64,000 nucleotides of DNA from Saprospiraceae bacterium (GCA_028282725.1 JANQHF010000125.1:34089-98088), one strand, 5' to 3'. Counted from the stretch's first letter, positions 18,431-28,391 are shown. Translations and numbers: made by a program. Notes: generated by a model not told the origin, from the sequence alone.

Positions 18431-18983
18431 ACGAATGATTATTTATTATTTCTCTTATCAATGGTAGCTTCTTATCTAGTTTTTCATTGGCGCGATAGAC
18501 CTTTTGTACATCGATTCCCCAGAATTCTGCAATTTCACGGGGCTTGTCCATTTCATCAAGCATTGATCTTAAAACCATTTCTTCATTTTCATCAATAGGG
18601 TATTTGTGTTTTTTGAGTTCCTCAATTATCAATTCTATAAGATACTCTGTTTTATCTTGATCGGTTTCTTTGTTAGCCTCAATGACTTCAACATCAATGT
18701 TTGAATCTACGTCAAGATATTTAAATCCATGTTGTTTATTATAAGAATGCACTAAACTCTTTACACTTCGAAAAAGGAATCGCCGGAATGTAATTCGTTT
18801 ATTCCAGTTCCTATCTCCAGTGACTACTTTCTCCAATACATCTTCAACGATCTTCTCAGCATCAACTATATTATTGCCTTTAATCCTGTTCTGAGCATAC
18901 CGTACAAGATTTTGGAAGAGCACATCAAATTGAACTGACTCAAGTTCTGCCAAAGCTTCTTCAAGAGAGGCGAAATCACTCAT
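18420..18983 (-). CDS. Sigma-70-like (ECF-type) regulator
   Basis: A 187-residue protein with two helical blocks arranged as in ECF sigma factors. The first contains FQNLVRYAQNRIKGN and FRRFLFRSVKSLVHSYNKQ, resembling region 2. The second, after an acidic linker, reads LRSMLDEMDKPREIAEFWGIDVQKVYRANEKLDKK (shown here in two parts: MDKPREIAEFWGIDVQ and KVYRANEKL), resembling region 4 with a helix-turn-helix. It is first in a five-gene minus-strand operon and is divergent from the CBASS operon, whose start lies 75 bases away, so it might regulate either. Confidence 0.65.
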   Translation of the reverse strand: MSDFASLEEALAELESVQFDVLFQNLVRYAQNRIKGNNIVDAEKIVEDVLEKVVTGDRNWNKRITFRRFLFRSVKSLVHSYNKQHGFKYLDVDSNIDVEVIEANKETDQDKTEYLIELIIEELKKHKYPIDENEEMVLRSMLDEMDKPREIAEFWGIDVQKVYRANEKLDKKLPLIREIINNHSYEQ

Positions 18984-19058
18984 TTTATATAAATAGCTCT
19001 TTTTCCTAAAATTTTTCCTGGAGTCACGTAAAAAAAGTATGAAGGAGAGCTAATTAAA

Positions 19059-20156
19059 GTGAGGCCACTATTAAATGAGCTTATGGAACATACATTTTAC
19101 AAAAATCAAGTAACACAGGAAATTACAAGTGAAACTTCAATGAATATACCAAAACATTGCGAATTTAAGATACTTTCTATCGATGGAGGGGGTATAAAAG
19201 GTCTATATGCTGCAAGATTACTGGCTCAAATCGAAGAGCACACCCAGTCACTTATAGGTGATCAATTTGACATGCTATGTGGAACGTCTACCGGGGGGCT
19301 AATAACATTGGCCGTAACCAAAGGTATTCCTTGCAAAGAGGTAGCCAGATTTTATGAAGAGCATGGGCCATTGATCTTTCCGTTTGAGAATAGCAATAAA
19401 CGTATGTTTCGAAAATTGCGACAGATGCTTTGGGGCTCTAAATATCAAAATGGCGCTCTTATCCAAGCCATAAAGGAACTGGTTAACGATTACGAAACTA
19501 TGAATGCCTGCAATCACATAATGTGTATTCCCGCATATAACCTGACAGCAGGACAACCCAAAGTCTTCAAAAAGCCATTTGCTCAATACCATGTTGATGG
19601 AAGGCATAAGATCATCGATGTTGCTCTCGCAACATCAGCAGCACCAACGTATCTGCCAGCGGTGAAAATTGAAGGTGAACTGTATGTGGATGGCGGCATA
19701 TTCAGCAATGATCCAAGTATGATCGGTTACACTGAAGCGATGGATCACTTTATCGGCAAAACAAACCCCTGTGATAAGGGAATAGAGTATTCGACAATAT
19801 CCATGTTGTCTATCGGCCTCCCCGTAGAGCCACAAGGTGAAGTACCCGATATCTCGACTGATCAAGGGTTCATGCAATGGCGAGAAAAACTCATTCTTAA
19901 GGCGACGTCAGGAATGGATTTCATTACTCGGTATCAAGTCGAAAAACTCATTATGCTCGGTGGTGGCAAATATTTTAGATTGGAACCTCCCCAGCTGAAC
20001 TCAAAACAATTGGATATTCTCCAAATGGATAATACTTCTAAGAATACAATAAGCATGCTGAATATGTATGGTCAAAGATTAGGCGATCATTACACAAGTA
20101 GTGCATGGTCAGAAATAGAGCACTTTTTTCTAAATTATAAAACATTAAATTTTTAA
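19059..20156 (+). CDS. capV: CBASS effector, patatin-like phospholipase
   Basis: A 365-residue patatin phospholipase. The glycine-rich oxyanion loop is LSIDGGGIKGLY (residues about 39-50), the nucleophile elbow is CGTSTGG (Ser near 77) and the catalytic Asp is in YVDGGIFSNDP near 217. In CBASS such enzymes degrade membrane phospholipid when activated by a cyclic oligonucleotide, causing infected cells to abort. The gene is followed four bases later by the nucleotidyltransferase. The GTG start has an AAGGAGAG upstream; ATGs at codons 9 and 28 are alternatives. Confidence 0.9.
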   Translation: MRPLLNELMEHTFYKNQVTQEITSETSMNIPKHCEFKILSIDGGGIKGLYAARLLAQIEEHTQSLIGDQFDMLCGTSTGGLITLAVTKGIPCKEVARFYEEHGPLIFPFENSNKRMFRKLRQMLWGSKYQNGALIQAIKELVNDYETMNACNHIMCIPAYNLTAGQPKVFKKPFAQYHVDGRHKIIDVALATSAAPTYLPAVKIEGELYVDGGIFSNDPSMIGYTEAMDHFIGKTNPCDKGIEYSTISMLSIGLPVEPQGEVPDISTDQGFMQWREKLILKATSGMDFITRYQVEKLIMLGGGKYFRLEPPQLNSKQLDILQMDNTSKNTISMLNMYGQRLGDHYTSSAWSEIEHFFLNYKTLNF

Positions 20157-20160
20157 TCCC

Positions 20161-21102
20161 ATGGCAAATTGTAATAAACAGTTTAAGGATTTTGATAGCA
20201 GTATTTCAATTCCCGATTCCAAAGTCAAAAAAATGAATGACTCCAGGGAATCAGCTCGAGCCAAAATCAAAAAATGGTTCGCTGAGCACCGTCCCGATTA
20301 TCCGATTAGTTTTTGGATTCAAGGAAGTCATAAAAATTCATTGAATATTCGAACCAAAGATGATGACTGCGACCAAGATGACGGCATTTATGTCGATCGC
20401 GATCCGGAGAATAGTGTCGATGGAACGACACTTCAAACTTGGATATTGATGGCCGTAAGTGATATCACTACAGAGGTGCCGGAGCATAAGAAGAGATGTA
20501 TTCGGAATTTTTACAAACCGTATAACCTGGGTTCCTTTCATATTGACTATCCATCTTATTACAAAACCGATCTTATGGCTCATCCAATGCTCACAGTTAA
20601 AGACGGTGAACTTGAAGAAAGTGATCCTGAGGAGTTCACAAATTGGTTGACTGGAGTTACAGATGACAAAGGGCAATTAAGACGCCTGATCCGTTATTTA
20701 AAGGCTTGGTGCGATAACATGGATCAGGAAATGCCAAATGGTCTTACCATGACTGTTTTGGCATGTAACAATTATGTCCCAGCTGATGGACGAGATGACA
20801 AGGCAATCTATTATACTTTACGAGCAATTCAGACTTCGCTCAATGCCAATTGGAGTTGTATCATGCCTTCGACACCTTTTGATGATTTACTGGCAGGTTC
20901 CACTTCACGATTTAAACAACAATTCATGGAAGCATTAAGTAGCCTTATTGTGGATGGCAGGAAGGCTCTCGACCATGAATCAAAGCAACAAGCATCGAAA
21001 CTATGGAGAAAGCATTTAGGAGATCGATTCCCTATAGCACCTGGTAATAAAGCAGCATTAGGCGCATTAGTAGGAAGTAATCGTCCATACTATGACTTCT
21101 AA
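20161..21102 (+). CDS. CBASS cGAS/DncV-like nucleotidyltransferase (CD-NTase)
   Basis: A 313-residue cyclic-nucleotide synthase. The nucleotidyltransferase helix motif WIQGSHKNSLN (Gly55-Ser56) is followed by the metal-binding acidic cluster DCDQDDGIYVD near residues 69-79, and a third acidic site lies in HIDYPSYYKTDLM near residue 133. This arrangement is that of the CD-NTases that make the second messenger activating CapV upon phage infection. The C terminus is ...VGSNRPYYDF, where systems with an E2 partner attach the enzyme through its end. It overlaps the E2-like gene by 11 bases. Confidence 0.9.
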   Translation: MANCNKQFKDFDSSISIPDSKVKKMNDSRESARAKIKKWFAEHRPDYPISFWIQGSHKNSLNIRTKDDDCDQDDGIYVDRDPENSVDGTTLQTWILMAVSDITTEVPEHKKRCIRNFYKPYNLGSFHIDYPSYYKTDLMAHPMLTVKDGELEESDPEEFTNWLTGVTDDKGQLRRLIRYLKAWCDNMDQEMPNGLTMTVLACNNYVPADGRDDKAIYYTLRAIQTSLNANWSCIMPSTPFDDLLAGSTSRFKQQFMEALSSLIVDGRKALDHESKQQASKLWRKHLGDRFPIAPGNKAALGALVGSNRPYYDF

Positions 21103-21718
21103 AGAAAGGTTCATTCGAGATTTTAAAACTGCGCATAAAGCTTATCCTTATATTAAAGGAAGGATATTAGAAGAATGGCCGGAATATCCATATTATGTCG
21201 AAGGTGACTTTCCAATTATTGATTCAGAAGGAACAGATTGGGGAACATATTCGGCGACTATTCATTTTCACAAAACTTATCCTAAAGGCTTTGCACTCCT
21301 TAAAGATCGTTCTAAAATCTTCCCTTGGAACTTGGATTGGCACATGGACGAAAAGTCCGGTTTGTGCTGCGTCTGCAGCCCTCTTAAGAATATTGAAAAG
21401 TCGATGACAAAGATTTCGGTTTTAGAGTTCATCCAAGACTACACACTTCCTTTTTATGCTAACCAAGTTTACAAAAAACAATTTGGACGCTATAAAAATG
21501 GAGAGTATGCACACCATAATGAGGGGAGGTGGCAGGCTTTAGAAGAAGAGTTTGATACAAAAGACAGGAATGAGATTAGACGAATATTGCGATCAATGCC
21601 AAAAAGAAGAAGGCGGAAAGATCCTTGCTTTTGTGGATCGGGTCGTCCATTTAACAAATGTCATCAGCATCGTATAAGGTATTTAGAGGTTATTGCTTCT
21701 CATATGAACCTGGCCTAA
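21092..21718 (+). CDS. CBASS E2-like conjugation protein with SEC-C zinc tail
   Basis: A 208-residue protein. Residues about 1-150 resemble the E2-only (ubiquitin-conjugating-like) proteins of short type II CBASS: YSATIHFHKTYP, then the presumed catalytic Cys in WHMDEKSGLCCVCSP (near residues 90-95), then VLEFIQDYTLPFYANQVYKK. There is no E1 or JAB domain or gene nearby. The C-terminal RKDPCFCGSGRPFNKCHQH is a SEC-C zinc-binding motif, an unusual but known appendage. In these systems E2 attaches to the CD-NTase C terminus and boosts signalling. Confidence 0.85.
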   Translation: MTSKERFIRDFKTAHKAYPYIKGRILEEWPEYPYYVEGDFPIIDSEGTDWGTYSATIHFHKTYPKGFALLKDRSKIFPWNLDWHMDEKSGLCCVCSPLKNIEKSMTKISVLEFIQDYTLPFYANQVYKKQFGRYKNGEYAHHNEGRWQALEEEFDTKDRNEIRRILRSMPKRRRRKDPCFCGSGRPFNKCHQHRIRYLEVIASHMNLA

Positions 21719-21744
21719 TTTTTTTTGGATCAAGCTTCCTATTG

Positions 21745-24700
21745 CTATTTATTTTTTTCTGTAGCAATCTTTTGAATTTTTAGACTCCTATTATTCATAT
21801 CAACGTCTTTTCCATATGTTCGTGAATCACGTTCAAATTTTTTACCCTGATCAAGATCTTCCAAAGATCCATCAGGCATTCTTCTAGGCATTTTAATACT
21901 ACCTTTTTTTTCACCAAGGTGTACAAATTCATGGAGGATCGTTGATTCAAAGTATTCGACAACTTCCTGTTGTTCAGCACTACTCAAATCTGTACGACCT
22001 AATAGATCAACAATTTCGTCATTTATGTGCACTATTCCGTTAGTTTCCATTATATCACCGTTCATATATATGGATCCAGATGTTTCAGCATTACTAGGCA
22101 AAATTTCCCCATATTTATTCGGCTTCGCATCCTTGCCTGGTTCAATTCTGTTGATGCCATTTATTGGATCGAAATCATAATAATTCGCTAAATCCGCAAC
22201 TATCAATTGCGGGCCATTTTCATTATCTAAAGCCCAAACAACCTGTTCTTGAGTAAGACCGCTGTACTCCTCAATGGCCTGTAGGAATTCCGAGTCTTTA
22301 GGGAGTGACATTATTTTTGTTCTCAAATTACTTAAAGCAGATTTCAGAATTTTCAACTGAGTTTCTGTTGCTTGAATTTCGAAATTCCCATCTCTATCAT
22401 AATAAAGAATAGGATTTCTTAAACCATATGCATACGGCGATATGCTCGATTTACTACTTTCCAAAATATCGCGACTTTGCCAATTTGCTATACGTGAATA
22501 ATAAAACCTATCATCGAAATCTAATACACTATTGGTAGAATTGAATTCAGAATCATACCTATTCCCGTTGAATGAATTAGTAGAATGGGACAAAGAATAT
22601 CTTCCCTTTTGATTACTACCAAAGGGATAGTATTCTTGAATTTGATTGGATTCTATTGTAAGAAGACCAGAAAGACTATATTTCAAATCGTATATGATTA
22701 GTCTCACATTTTCCAAATGATCATGCAATTCATACATCTTATCATTGACCTTTCTATTCCCAATATTTGATGTAATTCCAAATATCTCAGGATCAAGCGG
22801 ATCAAAAAATGAAAAAGCCAATGTATCCTGAATCAGATTCCCCACCCGCTCAAAACCATATATGGGTATTTCCTTCTGAATAATATTAAAGGCACCATTA
22901 TCCTCCTCCAATTTATAAATAGAAAGAATATTGCCACTCGCATCCTTGAGATAGTAAGTATACGTCTCTTCCTGATTGGAATCTTCATAGTATTTCAAAA
23001 TGCGATTACCTCCGGCATCATAATCAAAGGATAACAAGGAATTATCTGATTTTGAGACCTTATCTAACTTACCCATCAGGTTCCAGCCCATGAATAGGTC
23101 TGGTTCATTGGGATCCGTGGACATTTCAGTTTCCAGGTTGCCAATGGCATCGTATGTGTATCTTCTGGTTTTTTCAATGTCTCCGTCATATGGACTGAAT
23201 CCCGACAAAAAAGCAAAATCGGTAATGCTGTCTAATTGATTGTTAGGATAGGTACTGTTTATATTATAAGAGTAACCCATTTTATCCATGACCTGGTCTC
23301 CATTCACCTCATAAGCATTTCGTCTCAGATCCAGGATATTGCCATTGGCATCGTAGCGATACTCACTGTCATAGTCGTCAGTAGCTTGCCACCCTGCATC
23401 CTCAAAGAAGAAATCACTTTTCACTAATCGATTGAGCTCGTCATAATTGAATTGTCTGTTGGTCCACACCGGATACTTGAAGTCCGGATGCAGGCTTTGG
23501 TCTACGAAAGAGTTAGATGACCATTGCGTAATATTGCCATTATACAGATCGCGATGCGTATTGGTTGTGCCATGGAATGTTCCGAATTCAAATGGTGATC
23601 CCGGCTTCACAAAGTCATCCTGGAAGTATGTCAGGGCAGAAGCAAAGACATCTTTAGGGATCTGACTATTTCCTACTCCATCCTGGCCCGGATCTTTATG
23701 AGCTTCTCTTGTTGGGTGATTGATACTCTTGAGCCAGCCTTGTATGGTGTATACAAAGTCGATACCCTGGAGTCGGTCTTCTCCTATAAGAGTTCTCTTT
23801 AATGGGCCATGCGTATAGTATTCGTAACGGGCGTCTCGATCCCAAAGCAAACCATCCCGACTTGTCTCGACTTGGGTGATGCGATTGTCTTCGTCATAGG
23901 CATACCGATGAAAGAATTGATCCACCCTGCCCTTCATATAGTCCATTTCCACAACCTTGTTACTGATGAGATCATAGTCATAGTCGATGCGAAACTGTCT
24001 TACATCTTTCGCAACTGGTAGTGAGGGCATTACATCCTGAATCAAAGTAGAGACATTGCCATGCACATTATAGCTATAGATCGTGGTGACCTGATCTTCA
24101 GGCGTACTTAGATTACCATCTTTATCGGTGTATGAGTAACTCACACGATTCTGTAAATAGGTCTGAATCAATCCTCCACTCAAAGGATTTGGGTAGGCCT
24201 TAGAATAGACGGTGATGACTCTTTCGGATAATTGGTGCTGTACTTCATTGGGGAAGTTTTCATCATCGACAATAGCAGGATCTTCTAAATTTGACCACAC
24301 CAATGCATCCAGATCACACCTTCCTACTTCAGTGATCCTGCCTAAATAGTCGTAGTGCGTATACGCGAAGGTACCATTGGCTCGTTGCTTGGCATTTTGA
24401 GAAAAACGCAGCTGACCCTTGTCATCATAAATAAACTCAGTAACACCTCCATCCGGACTGTACTGCCAAATGAGTTGTTTTAGGGTATTATATCTGTATT
24501 GCGTCTTATAAGTATGATTCGAGTGATCCAACCTCGAAGTGTTACTTTCGTCCACTCCTTCCGGAGGAACTGTCTGAACCAGATTACCGGCCCGATCATA
24601 GAAGTACAAGGTATAATGGTAATGGCCCAACTCATAGGACAGGGAAAAGGTATCCCTGATATTGACCGGATCGAGGCAGGCGGTTTGATAAGCATTTTCG

Positions 24701-24768
24701 TACGCCGCTATATGAACATTCTTACATTCCTCAACCTGACCCCAAAGAAATGATGCTGTATACGTCAA
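21745..24768 (-). CDS. RHS-repeat protein, C-terminal part with HExxH tip
   Basis: A 1007-codon frame that starts on a TTG overlapping the stop of the upstream RHS frame. It begins in mid-domain and continues the usual Bacteroidota RHS pattern HYHYTLYFYDRAGNLVQTVPPEGV and many YD repeats (YDANGNILDLRR, YDAIGNLETEM). The RHS core is closed by FYYSRIANWQSRDILESS and SPYAYGLRNPILYYDRDGN. The last about 210 residues differ and contain STILHEFVHLGE, an HExxH zinc-peptidase motif typical of polymorphic-toxin tips. It is most likely the second half of one gene with the 24765-28391 frame. Confidence 0.82.
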   Translation of the reverse strand: MTYTASFLWGQVEECKNVHIAAYENAYQTACLDPVNIRDTFSLSYELGHYHYTLYFYDRAGNLVQTVPPEGVDESNTSRLDHSNHTYKTQYRYNTLKQLIWQYSPDGGVTEFIYDDKGQLRFSQNAKQRANGTFAYTHYDYLGRITEVGRCDLDALVWSNLEDPAIVDDENFPNEVQHQLSERVITVYSKAYPNPLSGGLIQTYLQNRVSYSYTDKDGNLSTPEDQVTTIYSYNVHGNVSTLIQDVMPSLPVAKDVRQFRIDYDYDLISNKVVEMDYMKGRVDQFFHRYAYDEDNRITQVETSRDGLLWDRDARYEYYTHGPLKRTLIGEDRLQGIDFVYTIQGWLKSINHPTREAHKDPGQDGVGNSQIPKDVFASALTYFQDDFVKPGSPFEFGTFHGTTNTHRDLYNGNITQWSSNSFVDQSLHPDFKYPVWTNRQFNYDELNRLVKSDFFFEDAGWQATDDYDSEYRYDANGNILDLRRNAYEVNGDQVMDKMGYSYNINSTYPNNQLDSITDFAFLSGFSPYDGDIEKTRRYTYDAIGNLETEMSTDPNEPDLFMGWNLMGKLDKVSKSDNSLLSFDYDAGGNRILKYYEDSNQEETYTYYLKDASGNILSIYKLEEDNGAFNIIQKEIPIYGFERVGNLIQDTLAFSFFDPLDPEIFGITSNIGNRKVNDKMYELHDHLENVRLIIYDLKYSLSGLLTIESNQIQEYYPFGSNQKGRYSLSHSTNSFNGNRYDSEFNSTNSVLDFDDRFYYSRIANWQSRDILESSKSSISPYAYGLRNPILYYDRDGNFEIQATETQLKILKSALSNLRTKIMSLPKDSEFLQAIEEYSGLTQEQVVWALDNENGPQLIVADLANYYDFDPINGINRIEPGKDAKPNKYGEILPSNAETSGSIYMNGDIMETNGIVHINDEIVDLLGRTDLSSAEQQEVVEYFESTILHEFVHLGEKKGSIKMPRRMPDGSLEDLDQGKKFERDSRTYGKDVDMNNRSLKIQKIATEKNK

Positions 24769-27700
24769 GTCTGCTCCTCACAAGTGTATGGCTCGAACAC
24801 ATGATCAACAGTATCAATTTCAATTGGGAAATACCGAATACACACTTTCGAACAACTCTTAGGTGGATATTGGCACAGGTTGCAAGTAGTTACTCTGACA
24901 GAGGCCGACCCTGATGGACTTTGTTGACCTTTGCTATGGAATCTGATCTCGCATCGTTCCATATGAAAAAAACCAATCGAATCCCAGGGTACCACCAATG
25001 AGCCACCAAAACAATCGTCTGCTATTTGCGGATCAAAAAGATCCAGATAATAAGTCAGATCAATTGTTCCTTGGATTGGAATGATTGAGGCTGCTAATTC
25101 GGTCTGATAGACTTGGTTTAAATAGTCGATGAGCATCATTGCATATTGCGCAGGAGTCATTTGACCAGGCGTTCCAGGTGAAGGAACACTTTCGTATCCG
25201 GCAGGACAAGAACCCCCAGTTAAGACCTCAACATCAAAGGCATAGTACATGGCTTTGATGATATCAACTATTCCCGTCGTATCGATTCCTGTCATAACAC
25301 CATTATCAAAGATCGTGTCCAACGGAGAGCACATATCCTGGCAATGTGCGACCAGGTTATTTGCCTGGCAATATATCTCACTCATTGGTATGCAGCCGGC
25401 ACAAGTATCAACCAGGATATTGAGTTCCTGCTCATAATGGTAGATCAGGCTGGCGACATATGAATCGAATCTGTCTTCGCACTGACTCAGACAACTGTCC
25501 TGAATCACTGCACTGATATCTCCTATGGCATCAGAAACATGATCGATATTACCTGAAAAAATGTGCAGAGTACACAGATAAAAAGAATCCCACTTAGCAG
25601 ATGACCAGTTGACAGCAGTCCAATCTATTTGCGGAGGATTGGTTCCTGGTATTTGAGTTGCTTTTCCGTCATTGATATAAATCTCTTCACACTTGCTGGG
25701 GTTGACCGGATCGTACTCATAGTATCCATATGCATGCGACAGAAAACCTTTTGGATCGGCTCCATTGCCGGTATGGGCTACTTGTGAAAATGGGGGATTC
25801 GCCCACCTATAGCCCGTACAATTGAGGAAAACAGTCTTCAAATCAGGCATGGCAAGGGGAAGGCCATTCAGATTTGCAGAAGTGGTCGCAATACTTTCCC
25901 AGTTCTGAACAGCATTGACCCAACAGTCACAAATATCTTGCTCATTATAACCGACTACGTCGATCATATAATGAAGCATGTCATTGAATTGACCCGTGTT
26001 ATAACCAAGTAAGTATTCAAGACTCGTTGTATTCGGATCATCGGAAACAACACTTGAATTTGCTGGATATATCTCGTCAAAATAAGCTTCGTAGTCTCTT
26101 GCTTCTATCGGACAGTCTGGGCATCGGATGATGGGCAGCTCAAATGAGCAACAGGCTGAAGAGAAGTTGAAGAAGGTAGCTTGTGGGTCCAAACCATGGT
26201 TTGTTTCCAGGTAATTGTATAGGTCTTCGGTCTCTCCAGCATCAAGATAATCGGTGATCGTTGTCCACAGCGCATCATAATGTATTGTAGTGTCGATATA
26301 AGAGGCTATACTATCGAGCGCTTGGCTAAGGTAGGTATCACCTGATGGTGACGTAATGGGATCGATGGAACTCGGATTGACATTATTCACTTGTATTCTC
26401 CTCTCAATCAAAAATGTTCCTGGTCCTAAGGGATAAGTCTTTTGCCAAAAAGTATCAATTGGATTGGTACATATATCGGGAGGCAAAATCAGGCTGTCTA
26501 ATTTGGGAAATTGGACGTCATACGGATTATCAACTCTCTTGATTGCAAAGTTGATTTTATAATCACATGTCATACATTGCATCCCGCATAATGAATCGAT
26601 CATCGCCGGATCGATCAGGTAATCAATTGTTACACTCGTAGGTTCACTGAATGCAACTGTCTTGGAAGAGAGAAGACAATGATCACCACAACTTACATTG
26701 CCGGAAATAGTATCACGTACCATAAAACTATTTCGGGAGTCCAACGGGTCATGGTGCATCTGATTATCGCTCGCAGAAAGACAAGTGGCAATTGTCTGTC
26801 CATCTTTAGTTTGATAGGACACTGTAGTTGTTCGATTAGGGTCTACCGTGATCATCTTGATTACAGAAGTATCAATTGGAGCTTCATCTGCAAAAATTCG
26901 AATGAGTTCAGTACTAGATACGCCAGAGTAGTAATACTTGGTAGTATGGTCTTCAGTGTTATCTGACGTAATCCTTAGTGGATGACCCACACCACTGCTT
27001 TGCTTGACTCTATTCATCCCATCTCCATAGAACAAGGTCCTGGTGTACGCAAAACCTTCAGAACTGGGTATAGATAGATCACTGCCATTGTCATAATAAT
27101 CTATAATGCGACCACCTGTAAATTCATTAGGATCGATCGAAGTAAGATCATCATCAAAGTGAATACTGGAATACTGCACCCCATTTTGTTTGGCCATATC
27201 AGGGACATAGCCCAGGTGATTCTGATTCTGTATGGGTGCATATATGGACGACAGAGCAGGTCGACCGCTGAAATCGAGACCTGTGTGATTTGCTACGATA
27301 CTGCCATGGGAAAAGAGATGTCGCTGATGCTGACGTACTTGCTGAAGACCATTCGCATAGGTCATCTCTTCGGATACCTTGATCTTACCATTCAATTTTC
27401 TTTCTGCTTCAGAAAACTGTCTGCTGTAGATCCAATTTAGGTCCTCGTCAAACTGTTGATATTGAAATAAGTATGGTACCGGAGTAGTAATATCGATCGG
27501 CAAAGGTTGTGGATGACTTTGAGCAAAAGCCCATATATTTTGGTCCGACCATTCGCCCCAGTTTTGACTATTAGCATAACTACCAGGATAGTAATCGCCT
27601 ATTGCCCGGACTCTCCAGAGGTAGTATCCACTCCCTTCTGAAACTGTAAGCCTAATGGAGGGACTGCTGCTTTGCGTCTCTATGGTCAATGCATGGGACC

Positions 27701-28391
27701 AGTCTATTTCTGCAATTATATTACCTGCAGGTGGATTCGGGTCCATACTTTCCAATTTTAATAATTGGAATTCATAGTTAGGTGTACAATCACAAGATGA
27801 GGACCATTTGAATTCTACAGGATTACTATTCACTAGGCTGGGAAATTGATCCAGAGTCACTACTATGTCTCGGACATCAAAGACCTCTTCAAACTCGTAG
27901 TATACTTCCATGCTGAGGGTGTTTTGAAGAGTCGAGATTAGACCTGCTGAAGTGAGATTAGAAATCTCATACTGGATATGGTCTGAAAAGTAGAAGTAAC
28001 AAATATTGGGATACTCGACTACCCATAATTGTTCTGGTTGATACTGGCCAATATGAAGTTGTTGAGATTCACTGAAAAAATCCTGCCCCCCTTGTTGTAC
28101 TCTCACCTTTAAATCAAATGTGAGATCCCAGTTTAAGTTACTGTGTATATAATCATCACCCATCTTCAAATGGATGTACATTTTAACTTTTCGTAGTCTA
28201 CTTCCACAGGTATTATCTTGAAGTAGTGCCATTGCATTGTTAACATTAGATCCTATCGTAATTGAAGTAGAGTTTAGATCACTCCAATTAAATGAATCGA
28301 GATCTTTATCCATGCAGGAATAAGTACTCTGGGCAGACATGACGATACTTAGATTCAACATCATTATAATTTGCCATATACATTTAACCAT
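24765..28391 (-). CDS. RHS-family protein, N-terminal part (split gene)
   Basis: A 1208-residue frame with signal peptide (MVKCIWQIIMMLNLSIVMSAQ). It contains a fibronectin-like region, then the family segment FSEAERKLNGKIKVSEEMTY... and FGYTRTL-type repeats, and a Cys-rich part (CGMQCMTC, CQDMCSPLD) before the YD-repeat region. The frame stops at TGA just where its sequence should continue into the YD repeats of the next frame; joining needs one -1 frame change near 24768-24781. The start chosen is ATG 28391, which gives the signal peptide and overlaps the YceI-like stop by eight bases. Confidence 0.8.
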   Translation of the reverse strand: MVKCIWQIIMMLNLSIVMSAQSTYSCMDKDLDSFNWSDLNSTSITIGSNVNNAMALLQDNTCGSRLRKVKMYIHLKMGDDYIHSNLNWDLTFDLKVRVQQGGQDFFSESQQLHIGQYQPEQLWVVEYPNICYFYFSDHIQYEISNLTSAGLISTLQNTLSMEVYYEFEEVFDVRDIVVTLDQFPSLVNSNPVEFKWSSSCDCTPNYEFQLLKLESMDPNPPAGNIIAEIDWSHALTIETQSSSPSIRLTVSEGSGYYLWRVRAIGDYYPGSYANSQNWGEWSDQNIWAFAQSHPQPLPIDITTPVPYLFQYQQFDEDLNWIYSRQFSEAERKLNGKIKVSEEMTYANGLQQVRQHQRHLFSHGSIVANHTGLDFSGRPALSSIYAPIQNQNHLGYVPDMAKQNGVQYSSIHFDDDLTSIDPNEFTGGRIIDYYDNGSDLSIPSSEGFAYTRTLFYGDGMNRVKQSSGVGHPLRITSDNTEDHTTKYYYSGVSSTELIRIFADEAPIDTSVIKMITVDPNRTTTVSYQTKDGQTIATCLSASDNQMHHDPLDSRNSFMVRDTISGNVSCGDHCLLSSKTVAFSEPTSVTIDYLIDPAMIDSLCGMQCMTCDYKINFAIKRVDNPYDVQFPKLDSLILPPDICTNPIDTFWQKTYPLGPGTFLIERRIQVNNVNPSSIDPITSPSGDTYLSQALDSIASYIDTTIHYDALWTTITDYLDAGETEDLYNYLETNHGLDPQATFFNFSSACCSFELPIIRCPDCPIEARDYEAYFDEIYPANSSVVSDDPNTTSLEYLLGYNTGQFNDMLHYMIDVVGYNEQDICDCWVNAVQNWESIATTSANLNGLPLAMPDLKTVFLNCTGYRWANPPFSQVAHTGNGADPKGFLSHAYGYYEYDPVNPSKCEEIYINDGKATQIPGTNPPQIDWTAVNWSSAKWDSFYLCTLHIFSGNIDHVSDAIGDISAVIQDSCLSQCEDRFDSYVASLIYHYEQELNILVDTCAGCIPMSEIYCQANNLVAHCQDMCSPLDTIFDNGVMTGIDTTGIVDIIKAMYYAFDVEVLTGGSCPAGYESVPSPGTPGQMTPAQYAMMLIDYLNQVYQTELAASIIPIQGTIDLTYYLDLFDPQIADDCFGGSLVVPWDSIGFFHMERCEIRFHSKGQQSPSGSASVRVTTCNLCQYPPKSCSKVCIRYFPIEIDTVDHVFEPYTCEEQT

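Noticed and set aside
19059..21718. Full type II CBASS with E1 and JAB proteins
   Set aside because: Only an E2-like protein is present; no E1 adenylation motif or JAB domain is found next to it. The RadC/JAB at 43 kb is 22 kb away and of a different kind.
21719..21744. T-run as terminator between CBASS and RHS genes
   Set aside because: There are eight T but no stem before them.
24765..24790. Programmed -1 ribosomal frameshift in the RHS gene
   Set aside because: No slippery heptamer is seen in the overlap, so an indel or sequence error is the simpler explanation.
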